Assembly (NCBI RefSeq): GCF_030814695.1
Contig: NZ_JAUSVL010000001.1
Coordinates: 2,888,227 to 2,952,226, forward strand
Length of the DNA: 64,000 bases
Direction: 5' to 3'
Origin: Oligosphaera ethanolica
GTDB taxonomy: Bacteria; Verrucomicrobiota; Lentisphaeria; Oligosphaerales; Oligosphaeraceae
This document shows, piece after piece, positions 39,895 through 48,077 of this stretch. Positions within the stretch are counted from its first letter, which is position 1. Every line of letters starts with the position of its first letter. The notes below the pieces were generated by a model. The model was given only the letters and a program-made list of their open reading frames with translations, was not told the origin of the DNA and made no database searches. A program made the position numbers and the translations under genes.

Positions 39895-42800
39895 TTACGA
39901 AAGCTGGAAGCCTGATCGGAGGTCGGCAAGGATCTGGTTGATTTCGGCGATGGTTGCTTCGTTGGGGGCGTTATCGGCGTCACCGACCTCAAGATGCACC
40001 TTGAAGGTGATGGGGCAGCCTGACTTGCTCTTGATGGCGAGCAGCTGCGGGATCACGTCCCCGAGGTCTTGGATTTCGGATGGTTCCAACATCGCTTCGG
40101 CCCACTTGACATTTACCTCGTGGACCTCGCCGCCGCCGCTGAAGCTGCCACGGCCGTAGCCAGCACCCTTGCCGTCGCTTGTTGCGACCTTCAGTTTGAC
40201 GTTTTGGGCAGATGGATACTCGCATGGCCAGGCGCCTGAAGCCGGGTCCAGCTCCGTGAAACGGGCGTTCAGGGAGGCGGAAATAACGTCAAGGACGGTT
40301 TTCCACGGCAGTGTCTGCCCCGATTTCTGCGAAAGAGCCGTAGTCAAGGCCAGTGCAGTCGTTTCGCCGTCGGTCCAGGCGTGCGGCAGATTCTCCGGCA
40401 ATATTTCCGCAGCGGCAATCATAGCTGGAGGGCGCTGCAACACAGCTTGTGCGGTTAGCACTCCAGTCGGAATCGCCTCGGCCAGGAGGCTAGCCGGGCC
40501 ATTGGTCAGCCACAGTCGGCCTGCGGCCACGGCCTTGGTCACGGCGTCGTTGACGACTGCCGGTTCGGCCCTTGGAATTGCCAGCGGTTCCATATACCCG
40601 TTGTGCTGGTTCTGCACGACACGCCCGCCCTTGAAGTAATCCAGCACATTCTGCACTGTGATCTTGTCGCCAGCCCACAATTCGGGTAGGCGTGTAGGTT
40701 CGAGAATATCATGTGGGATCTCTTTGAGTTCGGCCGCCTCTGGCAGAACCAGCTCAAGCGCGGAGTCGGCCATGGCGGCCTCGTCGGGCCGCGCATGCCA
40801 CCAGGTGCGCACAGAACCATCTGGCCGGGTGAGCTTTAACACAAAGGCGCCGGCCTCACAACCATCGACCAGCGTGTCTGCGATGGCCTGGGCCTTCAAC
40901 ATCTTGGGCAAGTGTGGCATCTGCGCAAAAGCGCCCGAGAGGTCCTTCACTCGTCGACAGGTCTCACCCTCACGCCAGAGATTGTAGGGGCCGTCCGGAA
41001 GCAAGGCTTCGGCGGCAATGGAACTGTCCTGTATCCTTGAACGCTTGTCGTTCTTGATGATCGTAAAATGCGGGTCATCGCTGACATTGATCTTGAATGC
41101 CTGGACGTCGTTCTTTTCGGAAACCGTGACCACTGTACAGAAGGCCTGCTTCACGGCCTCGGGGATGCGGCCACGCGCCTTGTCAATATTCATGGCGAGG
41201 GTTTGCATGCGGGCGATATCGACATTTCCTTCTTTGCCCTGATCCTTCAGGTCCTCGCGCACGACTTCCCATGCCAAATAGTCCCGCACACGGGCGAAAG
41301 CGATCTCCAGGCCATCACGCGAGGGCGCAAGGAGAATGACGGCATTGCGATAGACCCGCGGCTTGTCCTTAGTGGTCGTTTCGTCCAAGTAGCGTTGGGC
41401 CTCCGCGCTGGGCTTTCCGGAGTCGCTGGCGGCGCCGGGGCCAAGGACGCCGTAGTGGAACTGCCCGTCGTCCTCAATGTCACGGGGCCGCGTCGGCAGC
41501 AGATGAACTCGGACGCCGGCAGCGGATGCACCCGCTGTCAGTGCTTTACATTTACCGATCTCGTCCAGGAGTCGGGCGCGGACGCTCTCGTCGCTGATAC
41601 GGCTTGCGGCCACGGCGTGCATCTGGATCAGGTTCGGCCGATTGCCCAATCGCCACGTATCAGGCAAGTGATTTTCTTCGACAGTCGCGTAACGGTCGTC
41701 GAGCCAGAAGCTCGTCTGTGCCCAGCGCGTCAAGCCCTTTTCCATCTCAATTCGGTCGGGGCGATTGGCGGCGATCAGCACCATCAGGTCTCGCGTCCGG
41801 GCGCTTTGCCCAATCGGCTGGGAGTGCAGAAAAGTCGCCACGACGGCCTGTTCGATCTCACGGCAATGGAGGCCAACGGAGTCCCGCTGGATGTCCCTGG
41901 CCCGGCCGGTTTCGTTCTCAACAATGCCAGTCCACGCCTGTTTCTTGCCTTCATGCTCTTCGGTATCGGCCACGGTCACCAGTTCGCGCATGGCCTCGGA
42001 AAGGCCATCATGCTTTGGGGCGGCCAGGAAGACGGCGGGACCCACCAGGGGGCTGTTGTCCCAGCGTTCGGCCTCGCGCAAAGCCAAGGCAAAGGTGCGC
42101 AACACACCACGCGTGCGCTGAAAACGGTTCAACTGCGTCCATTTCGCATAGAAGACTTCCGTGAGGTCAGGATGGAAGGGGTAACTTCTGAGGAAGCGTT
42201 CTTCGGCTTCCGCGCCTTGCTTCTTGGTCTGTTCGTCGATATCAAAGACGCCCTTCAGCGCCGCCTGCACATGGGCACGGAAAGCGTCCTTGTCCTTGAT
42301 CGACTCGGGCGTGAAAAACCGGCGCCGCAGCACTTCGGCCACATCTTCCTTGACCACCGGCTCCACGGCCTCTTCGCGCTGACGTTGGAAGATGTCGTAG
42401 AGCTCGCCCTGCAGCTGCCGCCCGAAGCTGTCACTCTTCGCGGGGTCGCTGGCCAGCAGGGAGGCCACCACGCAGCAGCGATCGACCTTCGTCGCGGCCT
42501 GGGTCAGATACTGGAAGAAATTGACCATGCGGTCGCGCCATTTGCTATCAGCGGAGACTTTTTCCCGGACGTACATCAGGACTTCGTCAATCAGAATCAG
42601 TACGCCCAGCCCCTCCTTGACTGGCAATTCCAGCAATTCGGTCAGGACGTTTTCTGCCGGCGCGGTCTCCCGTTCGGCCGCCGACTTTCCGGCATTGAGC
42701 ACGCGCAGCCCCGCTTCACCTGCCAGCTGCCAAGCCAGAATGCTCCACGGCTGGACGAGTCGCCTGGTGTTCCCCTGCGGATCGCGGGCATCCATGCCGG

Positions 42801-43227
42801 TCTCCACATCCAACTTATCAAAACACAGCCCGGCCACCCGCGCCTTCGGGGGCTGCTGGCCGACGGCTTCGCAAAACTCGTGGACAGCGGGCAAATCCGG
42901 GAGCCCATCGGGATCAACGACCAGATGTCGCAGCGTGATGAGCGTGTGGGTTTTGCCGCCGCCGTAGGTCAGCTCAAGCTGGCGCACTGCCTTGTCGTTC
43001 TTGCCCGCCACGCGCAGCACCACGTCCCGCACCAGCTGGCGCAGGTTGTAGGTCGGAAAGGTCAACGCAAAAAAATTCTTCGGGTCCTCATAGATCGGTC
43101 GCCGCCCGCCCTGCATCATGACTTCGTAGAGGTCCGCCGCGAACATGTGCAACGGCAACTCGCCGGACTTCAGATCGTCCCGCAAGGCGACCACTTCGTG
43201 CCAGCTCTTCCATGGATTTTTAGCCAT
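39895..43227 (-). CDS. DUF499-family ATPase (COG1483-like), defence-cassette component
   Basis: 1,110 residues. Its N terminus SWHEVVALRDDLKSGELPLHMFAADLYEV is characteristic of DUF499 proteins. A Walker A variant is at 87-93 (LTYGGGKTHTLITL) and Walker B at about 209-216 (GVLILIDEVLMYV), with downstream AAA-like helical segments. The C-terminal third is unassigned. The family is found beside adenine methyltransferases in predicted phage-defence loci and may power a complex or regulate the nuclease. AGAGAGG precedes the ATG at 43227, one base after the YhcG stop. It is last in the DUF1156-YhcG-DUF499 unit. Confidence 0.9.
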   Translation of the reverse strand: MAKNPWKSWHEVVALRDDLKSGELPLHMFAADLYEVMMQGGRRPIYEDPKNFFALTFPTYNLRQLVRDVVLRVAGKNDKAVRQLELTYGGGKTHTLITLRHLVVDPDGLPDLPAVHEFCEAVGQQPPKARVAGLCFDKLDVETGMDARDPQGNTRRLVQPWSILAWQLAGEAGLRVLNAGKSAAERETAPAENVLTELLELPVKEGLGVLILIDEVLMYVREKVSADSKWRDRMVNFFQYLTQAATKVDRCCVVASLLASDPAKSDSFGRQLQGELYDIFQRQREEAVEPVVKEDVAEVLRRRFFTPESIKDKDAFRAHVQAALKGVFDIDEQTKKQGAEAEERFLRSYPFHPDLTEVFYAKWTQLNRFQRTRGVLRTFALALREAERWDNSPLVGPAVFLAAPKHDGLSEAMRELVTVADTEEHEGKKQAWTGIVENETGRARDIQRDSVGLHCREIEQAVVATFLHSQPIGQSARTRDLMVLIAANRPDRIEMEKGLTRWAQTSFWLDDRYATVEENHLPDTWRLGNRPNLIQMHAVAASRISDESVRARLLDEIGKCKALTAGASAAGVRVHLLPTRPRDIEDDGQFHYGVLGPGAASDSGKPSAEAQRYLDETTTKDKPRVYRNAVILLAPSRDGLEIAFARVRDYLAWEVVREDLKDQGKEGNVDIARMQTLAMNIDKARGRIPEAVKQAFCTVVTVSEKNDVQAFKINVSDDPHFTIIKNDKRSRIQDSSIAAEALLPDGPYNLWREGETCRRVKDLSGAFAQMPHLPKMLKAQAIADTLVDGCEAGAFVLKLTRPDGSVRTWWHARPDEAAMADSALELVLPEAAELKEIPHDILEPTRLPELWAGDKITVQNVLDYFKGGRVVQNQHNGYMEPLAIPRAEPAVVNDAVTKAVAAGRLWLTNGPASLLAEAIPTGVLTAQAVLQRPPAMIAAAEILPENLPHAWTDGETTALALTTALSQKSGQTLPWKTVLDVISASLNARFTELDPASGAWPCEYPSAQNVKLKVATSDGKGAGYGRGSFSGGGEVHEVNVKWAEAMLEPSEIQDLGDVIPQLLAIKSKSGCPITFKVHLEVGDADNAPNEATIAEINQILADLRSGFQLS

Positions 43228-43228
43228 T

Positions 43229-44404
43229 TTATTTGATCCTCTCTGCAAGTGCTTTTCGTGTGGCAACGACTTCTCGGCGAAGTGTTTCCGCATCTGGCAA
43301 CTCGGTGAGATACTTTGAAGCAAAGACCTGGGTCTGGATTCCCGCCGTGGCATACTTTACAACTGTATCATCGCGGTCTCCGCAGAGAATGATGCCGATA
43401 GGGTCATTTTCGTCGGGCAGGGTGAGGTGTTCTTTCGCGTAGTTTAGGTAGAGATTCATCTGGCCGGCATCGGCGTGGGTAAAGGCGCCCCGTTTCAGAT
43501 CAATCAGAACGAGGCAACGCAGAACTCGATGATACAGCAGCAGGTCGATTCGGTACCACGCGGAGCCAACGCGAATTCGTTTTTGCCGGGCCACAAAGGT
43601 GAAGTTCGGTCCCATTTCCAGGAGGAACCACTCCAGATGCCGGATCAGCGCCTCTTCCATTTCGTATTCGCTGTACTCGTCCTTGAGGTTCAGAAACTCC
43701 AACAGGTACGGGTCGCGAATCTCCTCGTCAACGCTTGTGGCATCTTCGGGGAGTGCCTTCTGACCGCGTGCCAACATGGCTTCCTGCCGTTTAGACTTGG
43801 CTGTGCGCTCGAAGAACTGCGTGCTGATCTGGCGGTCAAGCTGCCGAACCGACCAGCCGCCCCGTATGGCCTCACTTTCGTAGAAAACGCGGGCGACTGG
43901 CTTGTCAACGGACAACAAGCGCACATAGTGGGACCAAGAGAGCGGGAAAAGCGCCAAGGCGGAAATGGTGTTCGTATCCGGGACCACGGGGGAAGAATCA
44001 GATATTCCGGCCGTCGTCTGGAATATTTCTTCCGACGGGGTGCCGGAATTCAGACCCGCTCTCGCCCGCGCCGTCAATTTGCTCGACGGTGTTGAGCAAA
44101 TCTCCCATTCGAGATAGAATGTCCGCATTCGCTGCAGACTGGGGCGCGAGAATCCACGGCCATAGTGAGCGGTCAGGTCTGCCGACAACTTGAGCATCAG
44201 CTCCTCGCCGTACTCCGCCCGCGCCTCGCCGCCTTGCTCGAACTCGACGATGCGGCGGCCGATCTCCCAGTATGTCGCCGTCAAGAGGCTATTGACGGCA
44301 CGGACCGCCTGGCGTCGTGACTGCTCCAGCAGCGCGCCGATGCCATCGATGAGCGAACCATAGTCGCCGGAAGGGGGAATCTTGCTGATTTGATCCTTGC
44401 TCAT
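43229..44404 (-). CDS. DUF1016/YhcG-family PD-(D/E)xK nuclease, cassette copy
   Basis: 391 residues. The DUF1016 N-terminal domain has LLTATYWEIGRRIVEFEQ, RAEYGEELMLKLSADL and GFSRPSLQRMRTFYLEW, then AIRGGWSVRQLDRQI. The nuclease domain reads YRIDLLLYHRVLRCLVLIDLKRG, giving D287, D302 and K304; the usual Glu is Asp here. It overlaps the DUF1156 stop by 4 bp (ATGA) and abuts the DUF499 start, so all three should be made together. Likely the nuclease of the cassette, though DUF1016 proteins are also widespread singly. A diverged middle insertion (about 105-145) is Ser/Thr-rich. Confidence 0.9.
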   Translation of the reverse strand: MSKDQISKIPPSGDYGSLIDGIGALLEQSRRQAVRAVNSLLTATYWEIGRRIVEFEQGGEARAEYGEELMLKLSADLTAHYGRGFSRPSLQRMRTFYLEWEICSTPSSKLTARARAGLNSGTPSEEIFQTTAGISDSSPVVPDTNTISALALFPLSWSHYVRLLSVDKPVARVFYESEAIRGGWSVRQLDRQISTQFFERTAKSKRQEAMLARGQKALPEDATSVDEEIRDPYLLEFLNLKDEYSEYEMEEALIRHLEWFLLEMGPNFTFVARQKRIRVGSAWYRIDLLLYHRVLRCLVLIDLKRGAFTHADAGQMNLYLNYAKEHLTLPDENDPIGIILCGDRDDTVVKYATAGIQTQVFASKYLTELPDAETLRREVVATRKALAERIK

Positions 44405-47400
44405 TCGTCGTTCTCCCGGCCCCAGCTCTTGGCATTGGGCATGAACTCACCCTTCTGCGCGGTCGCGCCTTGCGCGCCGATGTGGTTGCTGAGGCTTTCG
44501 AGGAGTGCTCGTTCCTCGCTGCCGCGGTCAGCGAGCTCAATCAGGGACTGGAGGAGGCGGCGGAAGAGCTCATGGCGGCGCAGGCCATTGTCGTCGAGGT
44601 ATTCATCGACCTTATGGACGTCACCGGCTCGCCAAAGCTGCATCAGCCGATGAACGCGGTCAATCAGCGGAACGGGGCGGCCACTGGGCGCGTCGTAGCC
44701 CATGGCCCGGCCTTTGCGCTGTGACCACGTCTTCAGCTTCATCTGACCACCGGAACTGCCCTCGTCCTCGCCGTCTGCAGTATCGTCGTCGTCATCAGCA
44801 TCGCCGTCGTCATCGTCGGCCTGCTTGGCGCCGGCGTTCTTGGTGCTGATCAAGTCCCAGGTCGCCTCCAGGTCGTGGTCGGAAATGCCACAGGCAGTGG
44901 CGTAGAGAATGCAGGCTCCGGCGGGCGCGTCAGCCAACCCGAAGTCATGCCGGTGCAGCAGGTAGTAGGCAGTCGGGCCGTCCATGCGGTCCACTGCCGC
45001 CTGATCCGAAGCGTCATCCGTGCCCATCAAGACCTCGCCCACCACAAAATCCACCACCATGCGACGGACATGCACCAGGAATTCGCCAACCGTCATCACT
45101 TCACCAGGGTCATTCGCCTTCTTGACCACCGGGTGCTTGCTGTAGGCCTCCAACGCCGGACCCGTCGCCGCCCACACAAAGTCCGGCCCGCGGATCCCCG
45201 CGTCCCAAAAGGCCCGCAACTTCTCCGTGATATTCGACCGCATCTCCTCCATAACCCGGTTGTCCCACCCAGGCTTGGCAGTGGCAGGACGCTTCTTGCA
45301 GACTATCCACAGGGAGGACGCCAGGGCGGCGGAATTCATGGCGCGCTGACGCGTGCCCATTTCGGTCTTGATTGGCCAACTGCCATCAACGATGAAGCCC
45401 GCCCGGATGATCGCCGACACTAACGTGCCCCAGGCATCCGGATGCTTGTGGGCAAAGACGATCACCAGCCGACCATCGGGTTGCAGGCTCTTTTCGCAGG
45501 CCACAAAGGCCCGCGCCATCCCGTCCTCGTAGGTCGTTTTGGACTTTTCGGCGTCGCCGCCATGCCTGCTGGAGTCATCGATCAACTCGCCGTCATTGGC
45601 CTCGGAGTCCCATTTGGGCGACGTCGCTGCCGCGAAAACTGACGATGGGTCAAGCCGGGTGCCATGCACTATCCGCTTGATCCAAACATAGAAGAAATCC
45701 ATGCAATCGGAATAGGGAATGGCATCGTAATACGGCGGGTCAGTGACGATCGCATCAAGCAACCGTTCATCCTGCGCCTGAGTCGCTGATTGGCGTGTAA
45801 CGGTTGGAGCGGGGGAAGCGTTATAGGCAATCAGAGCCGTCTCAATATATCTGGTGACCCATTCGAGCTGAGCAAAAATAGAACCACCCACTTCATTAAT
45901 CGTGGCTAGTTCCGCAATGTCCCAAGTAATCGGAAGAGCGAAACGAGCAAAAGTGTGACCAATAAGTTCGCGCCCATTGTGCCACGTACAGATTACTGAG
46001 CTATAGTCGGCGGTTTTATCGAAGAGCACCGTCAGAAAAGCCGCGACTGCCTCGCGCCATTCGGGTGGTAAAGCCGCATCGCTGGTGGCAGTGACGCCCC
46101 GTATCTGCCGCACCAGCGTCCCTAGTGCCAGCAGCTGCCGCGAGGTGTACAACTTTTGCCACTGGTCCAAACCGTAAATATGCACTGTGAATGGGGACCC
46201 GCCTCCGGCCCGGCTGCCACCAGCTGCGATGGGTTCTGTTGGCAGGCCGAAGGGGACATCTTTGAAGACGCGTTCCAGTTCGGCTTCGGCGCGCTTTGCG
46301 CAATCGATTTCGTGTTGTGTGGGCAGTCGGTAGGCCTTGCTGGTTTGGCTTTCAGTGACCACGGCCGTGGCGAGCATGCCCAGCCGGCCGGCCTTGCCCT
46401 CGAAGCGGATATCCTCCGTGGTCATAATGGTGTCGCAGCAGGGGCATTTGGCGCCGGCTTTGGACATGGTGCCGGCGCCGCTGCGCTTGTCATTTTCGCG
46501 GCGCTGGGCGGCATTGCCGCCCTGTAGCGGCACGTTGTCATCAATGCCGAACTCCACGCCGCTGCGGTCGCGATTGGGCTGCATGGTCAGCAGCACGCGT
46601 TTGCCGTCTTTTTTGCAGAGCCAGCGGGTCTTGAGCAAGGGCACGGTGGCCCGGCAGTTTTTGCAGGTGACGGTGCGCGCCCACAGGTAGGCCACGGTCG
46701 GCTTGGCCACCCAGCGCGGATTGCGCGGTTGGGCGAGGTACTCCGCGGAAAATTCCGCATTGAGCGCGTCGATATCCGGCGTGCCATCGGCCTTCAGTGG
46801 CACCAGGCGCATATCCTGCGGCTCGTAGGCCACCGGCGAAGCCATCAGCGTTTCGAAATCGGCGTAGGTCGGGTAGAAGGGCGCCAACTCCTTGCGCGCT
46901 TCGCTCAGCACCCAGCGCCCCCAGGCGCGCACATGCCAGGCCAAATCCGCCTTGGGCGCGCGGCCGGAGTCCGCCTTGTCCCAAAAACTGGGCTGGCGTG
47001 ATTCCTCCGCCAGCTGCTTCTTGGTCTTCTTCGTGCGACCGACGAGGTGGGAATGGGCCTGATAAAAGTCGGCCATGAACGCCTCGTCCTTGAGGATGAA
47101 ATCCGGCAACGGGTGCGTCTTGCCAGCCAGCTTCTGCGGATATTCAAGCGTGCACTTAAGGATGAACCAGGCGACCGGATTGATGTCCACCGCCGTCGCC
47201 TCACAGCCAAGCCGCATGGCCTCCAACGGTATCGCCCCGCCGCCCGCAAAGGGGTCCAACACCTTCGGCACCCGGCCACCATGGGCCTTGCGGATTTCAT
47301 CCCGAAACCACTGCAGCTCCTTCTCACGCTGGGCGACGAGGTCACGGTGCTCTTGCAGTTTCTTCTTGCCACCGGATTTCGGCTCGGTGCCGATCCATTT

Positions 47401-47709
47401 CAAAATGCCGCCAGCGACATCATCCTCCACGACCTCGTGCATCTTGCCATCGGACTTTTTTTTGCGACTGGTCTTTTCCACCACTACGCCGCCGATGCGC
47501 TCGCATAACTCGCGGCGCAGCTCCGGCGTCCCCGGATCAGGCAACAAGGTCGCCAACAACGCCGCCCGACACGCCGCCAACGGCCGCCGCGCCGGCCAAA
47601 TGTGCAGCGTCGATATATGACCATGCCGCACATTCTTCTCATGCACCGACGTCAACGACGCCTGCTTCAAGGGAAACGCCTGCTCAATAAGGCGAGGTGT
47701 GTCTGCCAT
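44401..47709 (-). CDS. DUF1156-family adenine-specific DNA methyltransferase with zinc ribbons (COG1743-like)
   Basis: 1,102 residues. The N-terminal DUF1156 domain has IEQAFPLKQASLTSVHEKNV and STLHIWPARRPLAACRAAL. The SAM-binding motif DPFAGGGAIPLEAMRLG is at 152-168 and the N6-adenine catalytic motif DPPYYD at 657-662, with a large insertion between. The insertion carries zinc-ribbon cysteines (CKNC at 349-352, WLC near 365, CPCC near 421-424). The C terminus has an acidic stretch (about 980-1010). It probably modifies host DNA for self-recognition. GGGAG precedes the ATG at 11 bases; longer in-frame starts exist up to 47733. Confidence 0.93.
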   Translation of the reverse strand: MADTPRLIEQAFPLKQASLTSVHEKNVRHGHISTLHIWPARRPLAACRAALLATLLPDPGTPELRRELCERIGGVVVEKTSRKKKSDGKMHEVVEDDVAGGILKWIGTEPKSGGKKKLQEHRDLVAQREKELQWFRDEIRKAHGGRVPKVLDPFAGGGAIPLEAMRLGCEATAVDINPVAWFILKCTLEYPQKLAGKTHPLPDFILKDEAFMADFYQAHSHLVGRTKKTKKQLAEESRQPSFWDKADSGRAPKADLAWHVRAWGRWVLSEARKELAPFYPTYADFETLMASPVAYEPQDMRLVPLKADGTPDIDALNAEFSAEYLAQPRNPRWVAKPTVAYLWARTVTCKNCRATVPLLKTRWLCKKDGKRVLLTMQPNRDRSGVEFGIDDNVPLQGGNAAQRRENDKRSGAGTMSKAGAKCPCCDTIMTTEDIRFEGKAGRLGMLATAVVTESQTSKAYRLPTQHEIDCAKRAEAELERVFKDVPFGLPTEPIAAGGSRAGGGSPFTVHIYGLDQWQKLYTSRQLLALGTLVRQIRGVTATSDAALPPEWREAVAAFLTVLFDKTADYSSVICTWHNGRELIGHTFARFALPITWDIAELATINEVGGSIFAQLEWVTRYIETALIAYNASPAPTVTRQSATQAQDERLLDAIVTDPPYYDAIPYSDCMDFFYVWIKRIVHGTRLDPSSVFAAATSPKWDSEANDGELIDDSSRHGGDAEKSKTTYEDGMARAFVACEKSLQPDGRLVIVFAHKHPDAWGTLVSAIIRAGFIVDGSWPIKTEMGTRQRAMNSAALASSLWIVCKKRPATAKPGWDNRVMEEMRSNITEKLRAFWDAGIRGPDFVWAATGPALEAYSKHPVVKKANDPGEVMTVGEFLVHVRRMVVDFVVGEVLMGTDDASDQAAVDRMDGPTAYYLLHRHDFGLADAPAGACILYATACGISDHDLEATWDLISTKNAGAKQADDDDGDADDDDDTADGEDEGSSGGQMKLKTWSQRKGRAMGYDAPSGRPVPLIDRVHRLMQLWRAGDVHKVDEYLDDNGLRRHELFRRLLQSLIELADRGSEERALLESLSNHIGAQGATAQKGEFMPNAKSWGRENDE

Positions 47710-47771
47710 GCTATGCAATCTCCCGGTCATCATTGGAATGTTTTGTCAGCCAATTGCATGGAATATATTGC

Positions 47772-47812
47772 CCGCAGATGACGCAGAAATAAATAATCTG
47801 CGAAAGCTGCGG
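47772..47812. promoter_or_regulatory. Nested palindrome in the DUF1156 upstream region
   Basis: CCGCAG-atga-CGCAGA then a nine-base AT-rich centre, TCTGCG-aaag-CTGCGG: two nested inverted repeats centred near 47,792, about 63-103 bp upstream of the methyltransferase start. It could be an operator, or a remnant of the common CCGCAGATTACGCAGA repeat. A TATATT at 47764-47769 (minus ATATA) lies just downstream as a possible -10 without a clear -35. Confidence 0.45.
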
Positions 47813-47916
47813 ATATGCCCATCCAAACGGCGCTAGTATGGCATGCGCGCCGGCATGACTGGCCGGTGTCGCGCGTTTTGCATCGTATGATCGCAGCCCA
47901 TAAAGGGGTCGGGCCG

Positions 47917-47953
47917 AAAAAAGCAAGAGCCACCTCGTTGCCAAGGCGGCTCT
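47917..47953 (-). terminator. Rho-independent terminator after the helicase gene
   Basis: Read on minus: AGAGCC-g-CCT...AGG-t-GGCTCT then TGCTTTTTT. It lies about 125 bp after the helicase stop and separates that gene from the DUF1156-YhcG-DUF499 unit. Confidence 0.75.
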
Positions 47954-48077
47954 GCGCCCGTTCGCCGAGGCTACTAGGGTTGGTATTGATGGCGTACTCT
48001 ATAGCGTCCAGGCCAATTTGCCTGCACCGCGAGCCCATGAATGCCGAAAAACGTATAATCCTGAGCCTATTCATGTA

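Noticed and set aside
41068..43236. 722-residue plus-strand frame across the DUF499 gene
   Set aside because: Antisense shadow of the DUF499 protein, whose Walker motifs and family N terminus are clear.
47772..47812. Palindrome as a transcription terminator for the helicase
   Set aside because: No T-run on either side; the better terminator is the AGAGCC hairpin at 47,917-47,953.
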